This document shows, in pieces, positions 26,327-35,193 of a stretch of DNA of 64,000 bases (the first letter of the stretch is position 1; every line of letters begins with the position of its first letter). The DNA is taken from NCBI RefSeq assembly GCF_900209925.1, contig NZ_LT907978.1, forward strand, positions 1,857,219-1,921,218. The letters run 5' to 3'. The notes under the pieces are model-generated. The model searched no databases. It was given only the letters and a program-made list of their open reading frames with translations, and was not told the DNA's origin. This DNA comes from Anaerobutyricum hallii (GTDB taxonomy: Bacteria > Bacillota > Clostridia > Lachnospirales > Lachnospiraceae). The position numbers were made by a program, and so were the translations under genes.

Positions 26327-26635
26327 TTAAGCATTAATTTTTTCAATCTTAACTTTAGTATAAGGCTGTCTGTGACCCTGTTTTTTGTGGTAGCCTGTTT
26401 TTCTCTTGTACTTGTAAACGATAACTTTTTTATCTTTACCGTCTTCAACTACAGAAGCTTCTACTGTTGCACCTGCAACAACAGGATCTCCCACCTTAGT
26501 CTCTTCTCCGCCTACAACTAAAACCTGGTCAAATGTATAAGCAGATCCAGCTTCAACACCAAGCTTTTCAACTTTGATTACGTCGCCTTCGCTTACTTTA
26601 TACTGTTTACCACCTGTTGCAATAATAGCGTACAT
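26327..26635 (-). CDS. rplU: 50S ribosomal protein L21
   Basis: The 102-residue bL21 starts [18 protein letters not shown] and ends with the basic block [19 protein letters not shown] used for rRNA contacts. It is the first gene of rplU-prp-rpmA, with AGGAGG before the ATG and a consensus promoter at 26716..26744. Confidence 0.97.
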   Translation of the reverse strand: MYAIIATGGKQYKVSEGDVIKVEKLGVEAGSAYTFDQVLVVGGEETKVGDPVVAGATVEASVVEDGKDKKVIVYKYKRKTGYHKKQGHRQPYTKVKIEKINA

Positions 26636-26744
26636 ATGGCACCTCCTAATAATTACTCGCCAGTTTTGGTGTTCTGTTATGAAACTTATACCGAACTGTG
26701 CGGCATACGGCTATTATAATAACAGCCATTCGATATAATGTCAA
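26636..26744 (-). promoter_or_regulatory. rplU promoter and possible L21 leader RNA
   Basis: The -35 TTGACA (26739..26744) and -10 TATTAT (26716..26721) are 17 bp apart. The leader of about 70 nt can form hairpins around CCGCACAGTTCGG and AACTGGCGAG. Firmicutes rplU genes often have an L21 leader that may mediate feedback; whether this one matches the family cannot be decided by eye. Confidence 0.55.
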
Positions 26745-26787
26745 GTGTTTTTTATAAAAACTCTTTAAAAAACTCTTTGAAAATTTT

Positions 26788-27999
26788 TTAGTTTTTTTGC
26801 ATTTTCCTGCAAACAGTTATTTGTTCCAAAAGAGGCCTTCTGACTTTACTCCGGGTCATCTCTACAAGATTTAATGCAGTCATATCTACAACATTACAGT
26901 GTATCCTGTCTTTTCTACATTCATTCTCTAATAAAAGTAGTAATTTTTCTTTCTGTTTTTCGTCTTTCATATTGATAAAATCAATCATAATGATACCGGA
27001 AATATTCCTCAGGCGGATCTGTCTTGCGATTTCTTTCGCGGCTTCACGATTTATTTGATAAAATAAAGTATCTTCCTGACGTTTTTTCTTTAACACACTT
27101 CCGGTATTTACATCAATTACAGTCATTGCCTCTGTATGTTCAATTACAAGACTTGCTCCGGATTTTAGCCATATATATTTGCCATAAGCTTCTTCATAAT
27201 AATGAGCAAAACGATACAGGTTATAAAGGGAATAGGTATCTTCATAAAAAGTAACAGATATTTCATCAAAAGAAGTATCCTTTTTATAATACTCCTGCAA
27301 TTCTTCATATATTTCCTTACTGTCTGTCAAAATCTCATCTAAGGCTTTTGCCGGCAGTTCTTTCCCAAGAGTAATATAATACGGCGGTTCTTTGTATAAA
27401 AGAGTCTTTCCCACAGCAATCTTCGCTTTTCTCATCAGCTCCTGATAGCGTTGCTGTAATACTTTTAACTCTTCTGTCAGTATTTCTTCTGCAATCCCTG
27501 CTGCATTCGTACGTACAATGATGCCGTAGTCTTCATCTGTATATTTTTTTGCAAGGGAATCTAATCTCTCTCTTTCCTCTTTCTTTCGAATTTTTTTTGA
27601 AATACCGATACGTTTTTCTGTAAGAGTAAAAACAAAATATTTGCCATCCAGACTAACGTTTCCTGTGCATACCGGCAGTTTTGTCTTAACAGCATCTTTC
27701 GTAATCTGCACTAAAATAATATCTCCGCCGTAAAGCTTATTTTCATGTCCAGGAGATAACTTTATCGGCTGTTCTCCAGATAAGGAATAATAACATTTCT
27801 GTCCCTCGCCTATTTCTAAAAAAGCTCCCTGAATTCCTTCCGCAATACGTTCTACTCTGGCTGCATAAATATTTCCAAGAAGACTTTCCTGTTCCTTTGG
27901 CTCACAATAAAGTTCTTCCGGAATACCATCCTGAAAATATCCATAACAGATGACTCCTTCTTTTTCTGATATGACTAACTTATTTTTTTTCATTTCCAT
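26788..27999 (-). CDS. rng: Ribonuclease E/G family (RNase G-like)
   Basis: The 403-residue endoribonuclease has an S1 RNA-binding insert near the N-terminus (GNIYAARVERIAEGIQGAFLEI), and metal-binding acidic residues in TVIDVNTGSV and IIMIDFINMKDEKQK, which form the catalytic Mg site. Length fits the short RNase G form without the E-type scaffold tail. The start is the ATG of MEMKKNKLVI after GAGG. It lies between the ribosomal operon and the 3D-domain gene, and in Clostridia it is regularly near the TIGR03960 pair. Confidence 0.9.
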   Translation of the reverse strand: MEMKKNKLVISEKEGVICYGYFQDGIPEELYCEPKEQESLLGNIYAARVERIAEGIQGAFLEIGEGQKCYYSLSGEQPIKLSPGHENKLYGGDIILVQITKDAVKTKLPVCTGNVSLDGKYFVFTLTEKRIGISKKIRKKEERERLDSLAKKYTDEDYGIIVRTNAAGIAEEILTEELKVLQQRYQELMRKAKIAVGKTLLYKEPPYYITLGKELPAKALDEILTDSKEIYEELQEYYKKDTSFDEISVTFYEDTYSLYNLYRFAHYYEEAYGKYIWLKSGASLVIEHTEAMTVIDVNTGSVLKKKRQEDTLFYQINREAAKEIARQIRLRNISGIIMIDFINMKDEKQKEKLLLLLENECRKDRIHCNVVDMTALNLVEMTRSKVRRPLLEQITVCRKMQKN

Positions 28000-28035
28000 A
28001 TATGATAACCTCAATTTAATCTTCTGGCTGAAAAA

Positions 28036-28070
28036 AGACCGATGAACTTCTTCACCGGCCTTTTTATATA
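28036..28070. terminator. Terminator after the 3D-domain gene
   Basis: A 10-bp stem of GGCCGGTGAA and TTCATCGGTC, with two G-U pairs in RNA, is flanked by T-runs on both strands, immediately after the stop at 28077 on the minus strand. Confidence 0.75.
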
Positions 28071-28076
28071 ATTATA

Positions 28077-28733
28077 TTAAATATATACTTTAATCTTTCG
28101 ATACTTCACACCATGTGCAGATGCCTGACGATGACTGGAATAATAGACATCAATCCTTTTTCCTTTGATTGCTCCTCCAGTATCTTCTGCTGTATAGATA
28201 ATCTTACCAATCTTAACCTTCGTTCCTAAAGGAATTAATCGCTTATCTACTGCAATCGTATGCTTTGCTCTTGGTCTTTTCCCACTGGCAGTCATACAGC
28301 CTGCCCACTTTCCTGCACAACTTCTACAGTTACAGTAACCGGTTGTGCGGACACGCATTGTTATGTAATTCTTAACAGTAACAACACTTTGTGCACAAAT
28401 GTTTGTTCCGGCAATCCTTGCTGTAATAACTGCAGTACCTTTATCTTTTGCGGTAACCTGTCCGTTACGCTTTACCGTTGCAACTCTTTTCTTACTGGAA
28501 GTCCAGATTATCTTCTTTGAGCGGCTGTTAGATATGTTCACTCTTAACTTAATCTTATCGCCCCGCTCTACAACGGAACCCACTTTATTCAATCGTATCG
28601 ACGCCTGTGGCTGAACACTTAACTGTGTATTGTTCGAATTAATCTGTTGTGCAGAAACCTTCTGCGGGAAAAGGCAGAGAAAGCTTAACATAAAAATGAA
28701 TGCTGCGATGATGTTATACTGTTTACACTTCAT
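28077..28733 (-). CDS. Exported 3D-domain protein with Big-like domain
   Basis: The 218-residue protein has a signal peptide (residues 1-28, AFIFMLSFLCLFPQKVSAQ), a Big2-like Ig domain (about 45-120, KIIWTSSKKRVATV then GTAVITARIAGT) and a C-terminal 3D domain (about 130-215) with the three Asp residues in IAVDKRLI, AEDTGG and RIDVYY. 3D domains are double-psi barrels of lytic-transglycosylase type (MltA/Sps-like), so the protein probably binds or cuts peptidoglycan outside the cell. It has its own promoter at 28776..28804. Confidence 0.88.
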   Translation of the reverse strand: MKCKQYNIIAAFIFMLSFLCLFPQKVSAQQINSNNTQLSVQPQASIRLNKVGSVVERGDKIKLRVNISNSRSKKIIWTSSKKRVATVKRNGQVTAKDKGTAVITARIAGTNICAQSVVTVKNYITMRVRTTGYCNCRSCAGKWAGCMTASGKRPRAKHTIAVDKRLIPLGTKVKIGKIIYTAEDTGGAIKGKRIDVYYSSHRQASAHGVKYRKIKVYI

Positions 28734-28775
28734 AATAGACCTCCTTTTCGTCTTTCAATTTCTATTACGAAATGT

Positions 28776-28804
28776 ATTATAACATATTCATCACATTTTG
28801 TTAA
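28776..28804 (-). promoter_or_regulatory. Promoter of the 3D-domain gene
   Basis: On the minus strand TTAACA (28799..28804) and TATAAT (28776..28781) are separated by 17 bp. Confidence 0.6.
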
Positions 28805-28850
28805 CCCTTTTTTAACAAAAAGAGTAATCTAATTAATATTTTTGTAATAT

Positions 28851-29600
28851 TTACTCTTCCGGATGCTTTTCTTCAGCAATATCCCAGCCGACAGAACCTA
28901 ATGGCTGAAGCTCTCCATCTTTTTTTAAATAGGTTTCCAGACGGTGATACTGAAATCCCATTGGATCATAATCATATCCAAGATATTTACAAAAAGCTTC
29001 CATAACAAGCTGTGGTTTTAAATTCTCTGCACTACCGGTAACCAGCTTCATAAAGATTCCTTCCTGTTTTAATGGAAGCCCCGGAATAAGCGGTTCAGAT
29101 TCATATTCACGAATATCAAGAATCAACGGTGCAATATCTACTTCTTTTTCCGAACGCTTCGTTTTCTTTATAACCGGAATCTTCTCCTGAAGATAAAAAG
29201 GCTGGGTACGTTTTAAAAATGCATCTTTATAATAATAGCCTTCGCGAAATGTTACAAGATAATCTGCTGCCTCTGTTACTGCCATACAGTTTTTCTCTTT
29301 TTCATCAATTTCTTTAAATTCAAGGACAGAAATCCCCTCATTCATTACCGCATTGATGCGTTTCAGCATTTCCTCACTGCTATAAGACCAGTCAAAAGAA
29401 ATATCCGCATATTCTCCTTCACTGGTCATCCCAAGACCAAGCGGTGCAGCAAAACTCATAATCTGATGAGGACTCATTCCTTTTGAAAAAGAAACAGGAA
29501 GCTCTGCACGCATCAATGCCTTTTGAAAATATCTTTGTACATCCAGATGTCCTATAAATTTCAGAACTCCTGTTTTAGTCCATTTTACTCTTACTTTCAT
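28851..29600 (-). CDS. TIGR03936 family protein (DUF2344)
   Basis: The 249-residue protein starts MKVRVKWTKTGVLKFIGHLD, the hallmark of the DUF2344/TIGR03936 family that accompanies the TIGR03960 radical SAM protein. The family block FSKGMSPHQIMSFAAPLGLG follows at about residue 38. It overlaps the radical SAM gene by 26 bp (start inside AGGAGGTG), so the two are made together. Members are presumed to assist an RNA or ribosome-linked modification; the precise reaction is not known. Confidence 0.9.
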   Translation of the reverse strand: MKVRVKWTKTGVLKFIGHLDVQRYFQKALMRAELPVSFSKGMSPHQIMSFAAPLGLGMTSEGEYADISFDWSYSSEEMLKRINAVMNEGISVLEFKEIDEKEKNCMAVTEAADYLVTFREGYYYKDAFLKRTQPFYLQEKIPVIKKTKRSEKEVDIAPLILDIREYESEPLIPGLPLKQEGIFMKLVTGSAENLKPQLVMEAFCKYLGYDYDPMGFQYHRLETYLKKDGELQPLGSVGWDIAEEKHPEE

Positions 29601-31446
29601 AGCAGACACCTCCTCCAAATCTTGCCGCTCCACAGCCGGAACATTTCTCACGACAGTTTGGGGTCACCTTTTCTGCCATCGCGTTATTCCATTCACGTTT
29701 TAAAAATTCTTTTGTTACACCGATATCAATGAAATCCCATGGGAAGACTTCATCAAGCTCTCTCTTTCTTGTTGTATAGAAATGATAATCAAGAGCATTT
29801 TCCTCCATCGTTTCCATCCAGGTATCATAATCAAAAAACTCTGTCCATGCATCATAGATACAGCCTTTTTTATAAACATCATAAATCACTTTACAAATAC
29901 GGCGGTCACCACGAGCAAGAATTCCTTCTAAAACTGTAGTCTTAGCATCATGCCACTTAAAAGACAGGCTACGATGATTATGCTGAATCTTAAATTCATC
30001 ATTGACGATATGTGCTTTCTGCTTATATTCATCCTCCTCACACATCGATGCCCACTGGAATGGGGTAAATGGTTTTGGAACAAAGAACGAAGCACTTGCA
30101 CCAACAGAAATACGGCCATGACGATATTCCGCATCCATACTATAGTAATTCATGGCGATCTTTTCAGCAAGATGAGCGATTCCTTTAATATCTTCCTCTG
30201 TTTCTGTTGGGAGTCCCATCATGAAATAAAGTTTTACTTTACTCCATCCTCCTTTAAATGCTTCCATTGCCCCATGAAGAATCACTTCTTCTGTAAGCCC
30301 TTTATTAATGACGTCACGCATTCTCTGTGTTCCGGCTTCCGGAGCAAAAGTAAGGCTGCTCTTTCGTACATCCTGCACTTTGCTCATAACATCCAAAGAA
30401 AATGCATCGATTCTAAGAGATGGCAATGCGATATTAATATTCTTAGAACGATAATTATCAATCAGATAATTGCAAAGTTCTGGTAAATGACTGTAATCGC
30501 TTGAACTTAGGGAACTCAGAGAAATCTCGTCATTTCCAGTTCCTTTAATCCCGGTTGAAGCAAGTTTTTCAAGCATTGGAAGAGAACGTTCTCTTAACGG
30601 ACGATAAATCATACCCGCCTGACAAAAACGGCAGCCCCTTGTACATCCACGTTGAATCTCAAGCACACAACGATCCTGCGTTACTTTAATATAGGGAACA
30701 ATCTGCTTTTCCGGATAAAAAGTATTGGATAAATCCATCTGTACCTGTTTTAAGATTGTTCTTGGGACATCCTCGTAAAGAGGTTCAAAAGAAGCAATCG
30801 TTCCGTCTTCATTATAAGTTGTCTCATAAAGAGAAGGAACATAAATACCCGGAATATGAGAAGCTTTCCGAAGAAATTCTTTACGGCTTCCTCCATTTTG
30901 CTTATGTTCTTTATATAAATCCATCAGATCATAATATACTGTTTCACTTTCCCCGATATAAAACATATCAAAAAAGTCTGCAAGTGGCTCCGGATTATAA
31001 GTACAAGGTCCTCCACCAATAACAAATGGAGCATCTTCCCTTCTATCCTTCGCATAAATACCAATCTGACTCAGATCAAGAACCTGCAAAATATTTGTAT
31101 AGCACATTTCATACTGAATCGTGATTGCCAGAAAATCGAACATAAATACAGGGTCCTGACTTTCTAATGCAAAGAGCGGAATATTTTCCTCACGCATCAC
31201 TTTATCAAGATCTACCCAAGGAGAAAATACACGTTCACAGTAGATATCATCCCTGCGGTTCATCTGATCATATATGATCTTCATCCCTAAATGAGACATC
31301 CCGATCTCGTACACATCCGGGAAGCACATCGCAAACCTTATTTTCCCTTCCGGGTCTTTCCTTACCATGTTTACTTCATTCCCAATATAGCGTACTGGTT
31401 TCTCTATTTTTAGCAATATTTCATCGGTTAATGCTAAATTATTCAT
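29575..31446 (-). CDS. TIGR03960 family B12-binding radical SAM protein
   Basis: The 623-residue protein has an N-terminal B12-binding-like domain (MCFPDVYEIGMSHLG), the radical SAM cluster CTRGCRFCQAG near residue 270, and a C-terminal cysteine block (CREKCSGCG). A partner protein (28851) is coupled to it. It belongs to the class that uses a 4Fe-4S cluster and SAM to start radical chemistry, but the substrate is unknown. The start is the ATG after AAAGGGA, five codons inside the longest frame. A promoter lies at 31558..31586. Confidence 0.92.
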   Translation of the reverse strand: MNNLALTDEILLKIEKPVRYIGNEVNMVRKDPEGKIRFAMCFPDVYEIGMSHLGMKIIYDQMNRRDDIYCERVFSPWVDLDKVMREENIPLFALESQDPVFMFDFLAITIQYEMCYTNILQVLDLSQIGIYAKDRREDAPFVIGGGPCTYNPEPLADFFDMFYIGESETVYYDLMDLYKEHKQNGGSRKEFLRKASHIPGIYVPSLYETTYNEDGTIASFEPLYEDVPRTILKQVQMDLSNTFYPEKQIVPYIKVTQDRCVLEIQRGCTRGCRFCQAGMIYRPLRERSLPMLEKLASTGIKGTGNDEISLSSLSSSDYSHLPELCNYLIDNYRSKNINIALPSLRIDAFSLDVMSKVQDVRKSSLTFAPEAGTQRMRDVINKGLTEEVILHGAMEAFKGGWSKVKLYFMMGLPTETEEDIKGIAHLAEKIAMNYYSMDAEYRHGRISVGASASFFVPKPFTPFQWASMCEEDEYKQKAHIVNDEFKIQHNHRSLSFKWHDAKTTVLEGILARGDRRICKVIYDVYKKGCIYDAWTEFFDYDTWMETMEENALDYHFYTTRKRELDEVFPWDFIDIGVTKEFLKREWNNAMAEKVTPNCREKCSGCGAARFGGGVCYESKSKMD

Positions 31447-31557
31447 AAAATTCCCTTTCATTGTTGTTTATTTTTCACAAAACATATATTTGCTTAAATT
31501 TTAATATTTAAGTGATTTTTAATGTGAATTCAAACAAATTTATGCATCAGTTTTTCT

Positions 31558-31586
31558 ATAATATCAAAAAAATTCACTTTTTGCAA
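31558..31586 (-). promoter_or_regulatory. Promoter of the TIGR03960 gene
   Basis: On the minus strand TTGCAA (31581..31586) and TATTAT (31558..31563) are 17 bp apart, leaving a 5' leader of about 105 nt. Nothing else is recognised in the 262-bp gap 31447..31708. Confidence 0.5.
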
Positions 31587-31708
31587 ATTCCAGACTCTTT
31601 AAAAGTATGTGGACTAAAAAGATCAACTGGATAAACGAACAAGAATAGTTATTTTTTATTTTCTCTTTTTTCTTTTGCTCCAAAGATATCTGATCAAACT
31701 ACCCTGCC

Positions 31709-32644
31709 TTACTTCCGAGCACATTCTCCTTCACTTCCCCGCAGGATTCCCAGTCCATGTTCTAGATTTGGAAGCAGAAACTCTAAAGATTCCTTCACTG
31801 CTTTCGGACTGCCCGGAAGGTTAATAATCAATGTTCTTTTGCGGATTCCTGATACAGCACGACTAAACATGGCACGAGGGGTAATCGTCATAGAATAATT
31901 ACGAATTGCTTCAGCAATTCCATTTGCCATACGATTGCAAACGGCAATCGTTGCTTCCGGTGTTCTGTCGCGTTCAGAAAAACCTGTTCCACCCGTTGTA
32001 AAAATAACGTTCACCTGACGCTGGTCACTTAAACGCATGAGTTCTTTTTCTAAAAGGAGTTGTTCATCAGCAAGAAGAAGCGTTTCTTTTATATCATATC
32101 CTGCAGATTTTAGCATTTCTACAATAGCTGGCCCGCTTTTATCCTCCCTTTCTCCTGCTGCTCCTTTATCACTTAAAGTAATCACTGCTGCTGTATACGG
32201 TCTGTCTGCTTTAGGTAAAATACAGGTAACTTCCTGACCGACTTTAATGTGTCCTCCCTCTACTACTTCTGCAAACACGCCTTCTCTTGGCATAATGCAG
32301 TCACCCATTTTTTTATAGATTACGCAATGATTATGACATTCTTTTCCAATCTGTGTCATTTCTAAAACAACATCGCCGATAACAAAACGGGTGCCGACCG
32401 GCATCGCACTAAAATCAAAGCCCTCAACAATTAAGTTTTCGCCAAAAGATCCTGGATGGATATCTGCTCCTTTTGCCTTAAATGCATCAACTTTTTCTTG
32501 GGAAAGAAGACTGATCTGACGATGCCATTTGCCGCCATGGGCATCACCTTCTATTCCCCAGTCTGCTATAATATTTGCTTCTTCGATGAAATGTTTTTGT
32601 ACCCCTCTTTTCTCACTGATACAAATCCCAGTGATTTTTCCCAT
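31709..32644 (-). CDS. MOSC domain - MogA/MoaB fusion
   Basis: The 311-residue protein joins a MOSC domain (residues 1-145; GIEGDAHGGKWHRQISLL, GENLIVEG, IGKECHNHCVIYKKMG with the typical Cys) to a MogA/MoaB-type molybdopterin adenylyltransferase (about 150-311; AVITLSDKGAAGEREDKSGP, TTGGTGFSERDRTPEAT, NLPGSPKAVKESLEFL). MOSC domains handle sulfur for the molybdenum cofactor, and MogA adenylates molybdopterin before Mo insertion. The start is the ATG after GGAGAAG; an ATG overlapping the moaA stop is also possible. It lies directly after moaA. Confidence 0.9.
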   Translation of the reverse strand: MGKITGICISEKRGVQKHFIEEANIIADWGIEGDAHGGKWHRQISLLSQEKVDAFKAKGADIHPGSFGENLIVEGFDFSAMPVGTRFVIGDVVLEMTQIGKECHNHCVIYKKMGDCIMPREGVFAEVVEGGHIKVGQEVTCILPKADRPYTAAVITLSDKGAAGEREDKSGPAIVEMLKSAGYDIKETLLLADEQLLLEKELMRLSDQRQVNVIFTTGGTGFSERDRTPEATIAVCNRMANGIAEAIRNYSMTITPRAMFSRAVSGIRKRTLIINLPGSPKAVKESLEFLLPNLEHGLGILRGSEGECARK

Positions 32645-32658
32645 AATATCTTCTCCTC

Positions 32659-33651
32659 TCATCCACCAATCTGCCCCATAAAATGTTTTTCCGACACGCT
32701 TTTTACATCTTCAAAACAGTGCATCTGTGGTTTGTTTTTTATGCTTTCTATTAATATTTTTTGAATACTTTCCTGCCGTTTTTCTTTATGTTCCATCCGC
32801 AATGCAGGCTTTAATGCCCACCGCTGCTCGTAGCAGAGGCATGGCTTTATATCTCCTGTCGAAGTCATTCGGATACGGTTGCATAAATTACAGAACTTTC
32901 CATGTATCGCACTGATAAAACCGATATTTCCCTTGAATCTTTCGATGGAATAATAAACAGCCGGTCCATTTCCATATATCCGAAAATCTTCTGTTAAATT
33001 GCCGTAATACCTCATGATTTTCTCTTTTAGCTCTTCGTTAGAAATACTTTGTGGTATATTTCCATAACCAATCGGCATCATTTCAATAAAACGTACACTT
33101 AATGGCAGATTTTTCGCAAGCTGGGTAAGTGGCAGCCACTCTTCCTCATTCATTCCTTTTTGTAAAACAGCGTTGATTTTTACCGGAATACCAGACTCTA
33201 CCGCCTTTGTAATGGATGCAAGAACAACTGATAATTTATCAAATCCTGTAACCTGTTTATATTTTTCTTTGTCTAATGTATCTAAGCTGATATTTACTGC
33301 ATCAAGACCTGCCTGCATCAAACTTTCTAATTGTTCTCCCAGCAACAGACCATTTGTTGTTAATGTGACAACTTCTGTCCCCGGAATCTCTTTTATCATA
33401 CGAATTAATTTAGAACATTCTCTTCTTACAAGCGGTTCCCCTCCCGTAATTTTAAAACGGGTAATCCCTAGCTTTACTGCCTCCTGACAGACTGCCGTAA
33501 TCTCTTCATACGTAAGAATATCCTTCATTGGAATCCAGTCAGCCCCGTCCGGCATGCAGTAGCAGCAGCGAAGATTACAACGGTCAGTAATAGAAATCCG
33601 CATATAATTTATCTCTCTGCCGTAACTATCTCTTATCCCTGTTTTTATCAT
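32659..33651 (-). CDS. moaA: GTP 3',8-cyclase MoaA
   Basis: The 330-residue radical SAM enzyme carries out the first step of molybdenum-cofactor synthesis. The N-terminal cluster is CNLRCCYCMPDG (residues 26-37), the second cluster is in GKFCNLCNRIRMTSTGDIKPCLC, and the chain ends in the conserved Gly-Gly (QIGG) needed for activity. It forms an operon with the MOSC-MogA gene. The other moa and mod genes are not in the window. Confidence 0.94.
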   Translation of the reverse strand: MIKTGIRDSYGREINYMRISITDRCNLRCCYCMPDGADWIPMKDILTYEEITAVCQEAVKLGITRFKITGGEPLVRRECSKLIRMIKEIPGTEVVTLTTNGLLLGEQLESLMQAGLDAVNISLDTLDKEKYKQVTGFDKLSVVLASITKAVESGIPVKINAVLQKGMNEEEWLPLTQLAKNLPLSVRFIEMMPIGYGNIPQSISNEELKEKIMRYYGNLTEDFRIYGNGPAVYYSIERFKGNIGFISAIHGKFCNLCNRIRMTSTGDIKPCLCYEQRWALKPALRMEHKEKRQESIQKILIESIKNKPQMHCFEDVKSVSEKHFMGQIGG

Positions 33652-33666
33652 TATAAAAATACCTTT

Positions 33667-35058
33667 TTATCTATTTTTATCTTGCTTTGGCATATTTTTA
33701 AACTCAAGAAATGCCATGATAATAGTGACAACTGCTGATAAAAAGTCGGCAATCGGTCCACAATAAATACAGCCTTCAATTCCCATAAATCGTGGCAGAA
33801 TCAAAAGCAATGGTATGAAGAAAATAATCTGTCTTGTAAGAGACAGGAAAATACCCTTTGCCGGCTTTCCGATGGATGTAAAGAACGTGGATGTAATTGG
33901 CTGCAAGGCATCTAACCAGATAAAGAATAAGAAGATACGGAAGAAGCGTACTCCAAATGTAAAATATTCTGGCTCTCCTGTTCCAAAAAGTCCAAGAATC
34001 TGTCTCGGGAAAATCTGAAACAGTACAAAAGAAAAAATAGAAATTATTACTCCTGTTAATGCTGCAAGTCTATATGCTTTACGTACACGATCATACTTTT
34101 TAGCGCCGTAATTAAAACTCTCCACCGGCTGACTTCCCTGAGAAAGTCCGATTACAATAGAGAAAAATATCTGATTTACTTTAATTACGATTCCCGCACA
34201 TGCCAGAGGAATCGCTTCTCCATAAATGGAAGATGCCCCATAAAAAGTCAATGAATTATTCATTACGATCTGCACGAGCATCATAGCAATCTGATTAAAA
34301 AAAGAAGCCATACCTATCTGTGCAGTTCTTCCAATATATTTTATCTGTGGATAAAAATGCTCTTTTTTTAACGGAATCGTTTTAAAATGAAGCAGATAAT
34401 GAATAACAATAATCGCAGAAATAATCTGTCCGATAATCGTCGCCCAGGCTGCTCCAGCCATTCCCCATCGAAAGACCATAACAAATACCGCATCTAATAT
34501 TGTATTAACAATCGCACCGACCAGATTACAAATCATCGCCATCTGTGGACTTCCATCCGCACGAATCAGATGACATCCTCCGGCTGTTAAAATCATAAAT
34601 GGAAAACCGATTGCCGTAATACGTACATACGTCTGTGCATAGGGAAGTACGTCACCCGGAGCACCAAATCCTTTTAAAAGCGGCGTTAAAAATATCTCTG
34701 CAATTCCAAACAAGATTACACCGCTGCCGATCAGACATACAATAGCATTTCCAACAAAATATACTGCTCTTTCACTGCTTCCCCTTCCCATATTTAAATT
34801 AAAACAGGACGCACCACCGATACCAAACATTAAGGCAAGCGCAATGCAAGATGTTGTTAACGGAAACGCAACGTTCGTCGCCGCATTGCCAAGCGTACCG
34901 ACTGCCTGTCCGATAAATAACTGATCAACAATATTATATAAAGCACTGACAATCATCGCAATAATACTTGGAACAGCAAACTTAACCATTAAAGAAGCGA
35001 CAGAAGCCTCCCCCAATGGGTTTCCCGCCTGTATATTCTCTTTTTGTTCTTCACTCAT
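33667..35058 (-). CDS. MATE family efflux transporter (1)
   Basis: The 463-residue protein has twelve predicted TM helices in two halves with the MATE/DinF-like start EASVASLMVKFAVPSIIAMIV and NIVDQLFIGQAVG. These pumps expel drugs or metabolites using Na+ or H+. The start is the ATG after GAGAGGAAAT. It is 15 bp upstream of moaA but has no evident functional tie to it. Substrate unknown. Confidence 0.88.
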   Translation of the reverse strand: MSEEQKENIQAGNPLGEASVASLMVKFAVPSIIAMIVSALYNIVDQLFIGQAVGTLGNAATNVAFPLTTSCIALALMFGIGGASCFNLNMGRGSSERAVYFVGNAIVCLIGSGVILFGIAEIFLTPLLKGFGAPGDVLPYAQTYVRITAIGFPFMILTAGGCHLIRADGSPQMAMICNLVGAIVNTILDAVFVMVFRWGMAGAAWATIIGQIISAIIVIHYLLHFKTIPLKKEHFYPQIKYIGRTAQIGMASFFNQIAMMLVQIVMNNSLTFYGASSIYGEAIPLACAGIVIKVNQIFFSIVIGLSQGSQPVESFNYGAKKYDRVRKAYRLAALTGVIISIFSFVLFQIFPRQILGLFGTGEPEYFTFGVRFFRIFLFFIWLDALQPITSTFFTSIGKPAKGIFLSLTRQIIFFIPLLLILPRFMGIEGCIYCGPIADFLSAVVTIIMAFLEFKNMPKQDKNR

Positions 35059-35092
35059 ATTTCCTCTCCTCTTTTCGTACTGCATAAAATGC

Positions 35093-35117
35093 GGCTGTCT
35101 TATCTAAACAGACAGCC
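35093..35117. terminator. Hairpin between the RACo-like gene and MATE gene
   Basis: GGCTGTCT (35093..35100) and AGACAGCC (35110..35117) form an 8-bp stem with T-rich sequence on the plus side. It is probably a terminator for the upstream RACo-like gene, with a weak T-tract on its own strand. Confidence 0.5.
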
Positions 35118-35193
35118 ACTTTTATTATAGCATCAATTTTACAAAATAAACAAACAAATATTTAGATTCTCAGAAATTATTTCTTTTAATCTC

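Noticed and set aside
29950-30486. 178-residue open frame on the plus strand
   Set aside because: It lies opposite the well-supported TIGR03960 radical SAM gene and has no family features.
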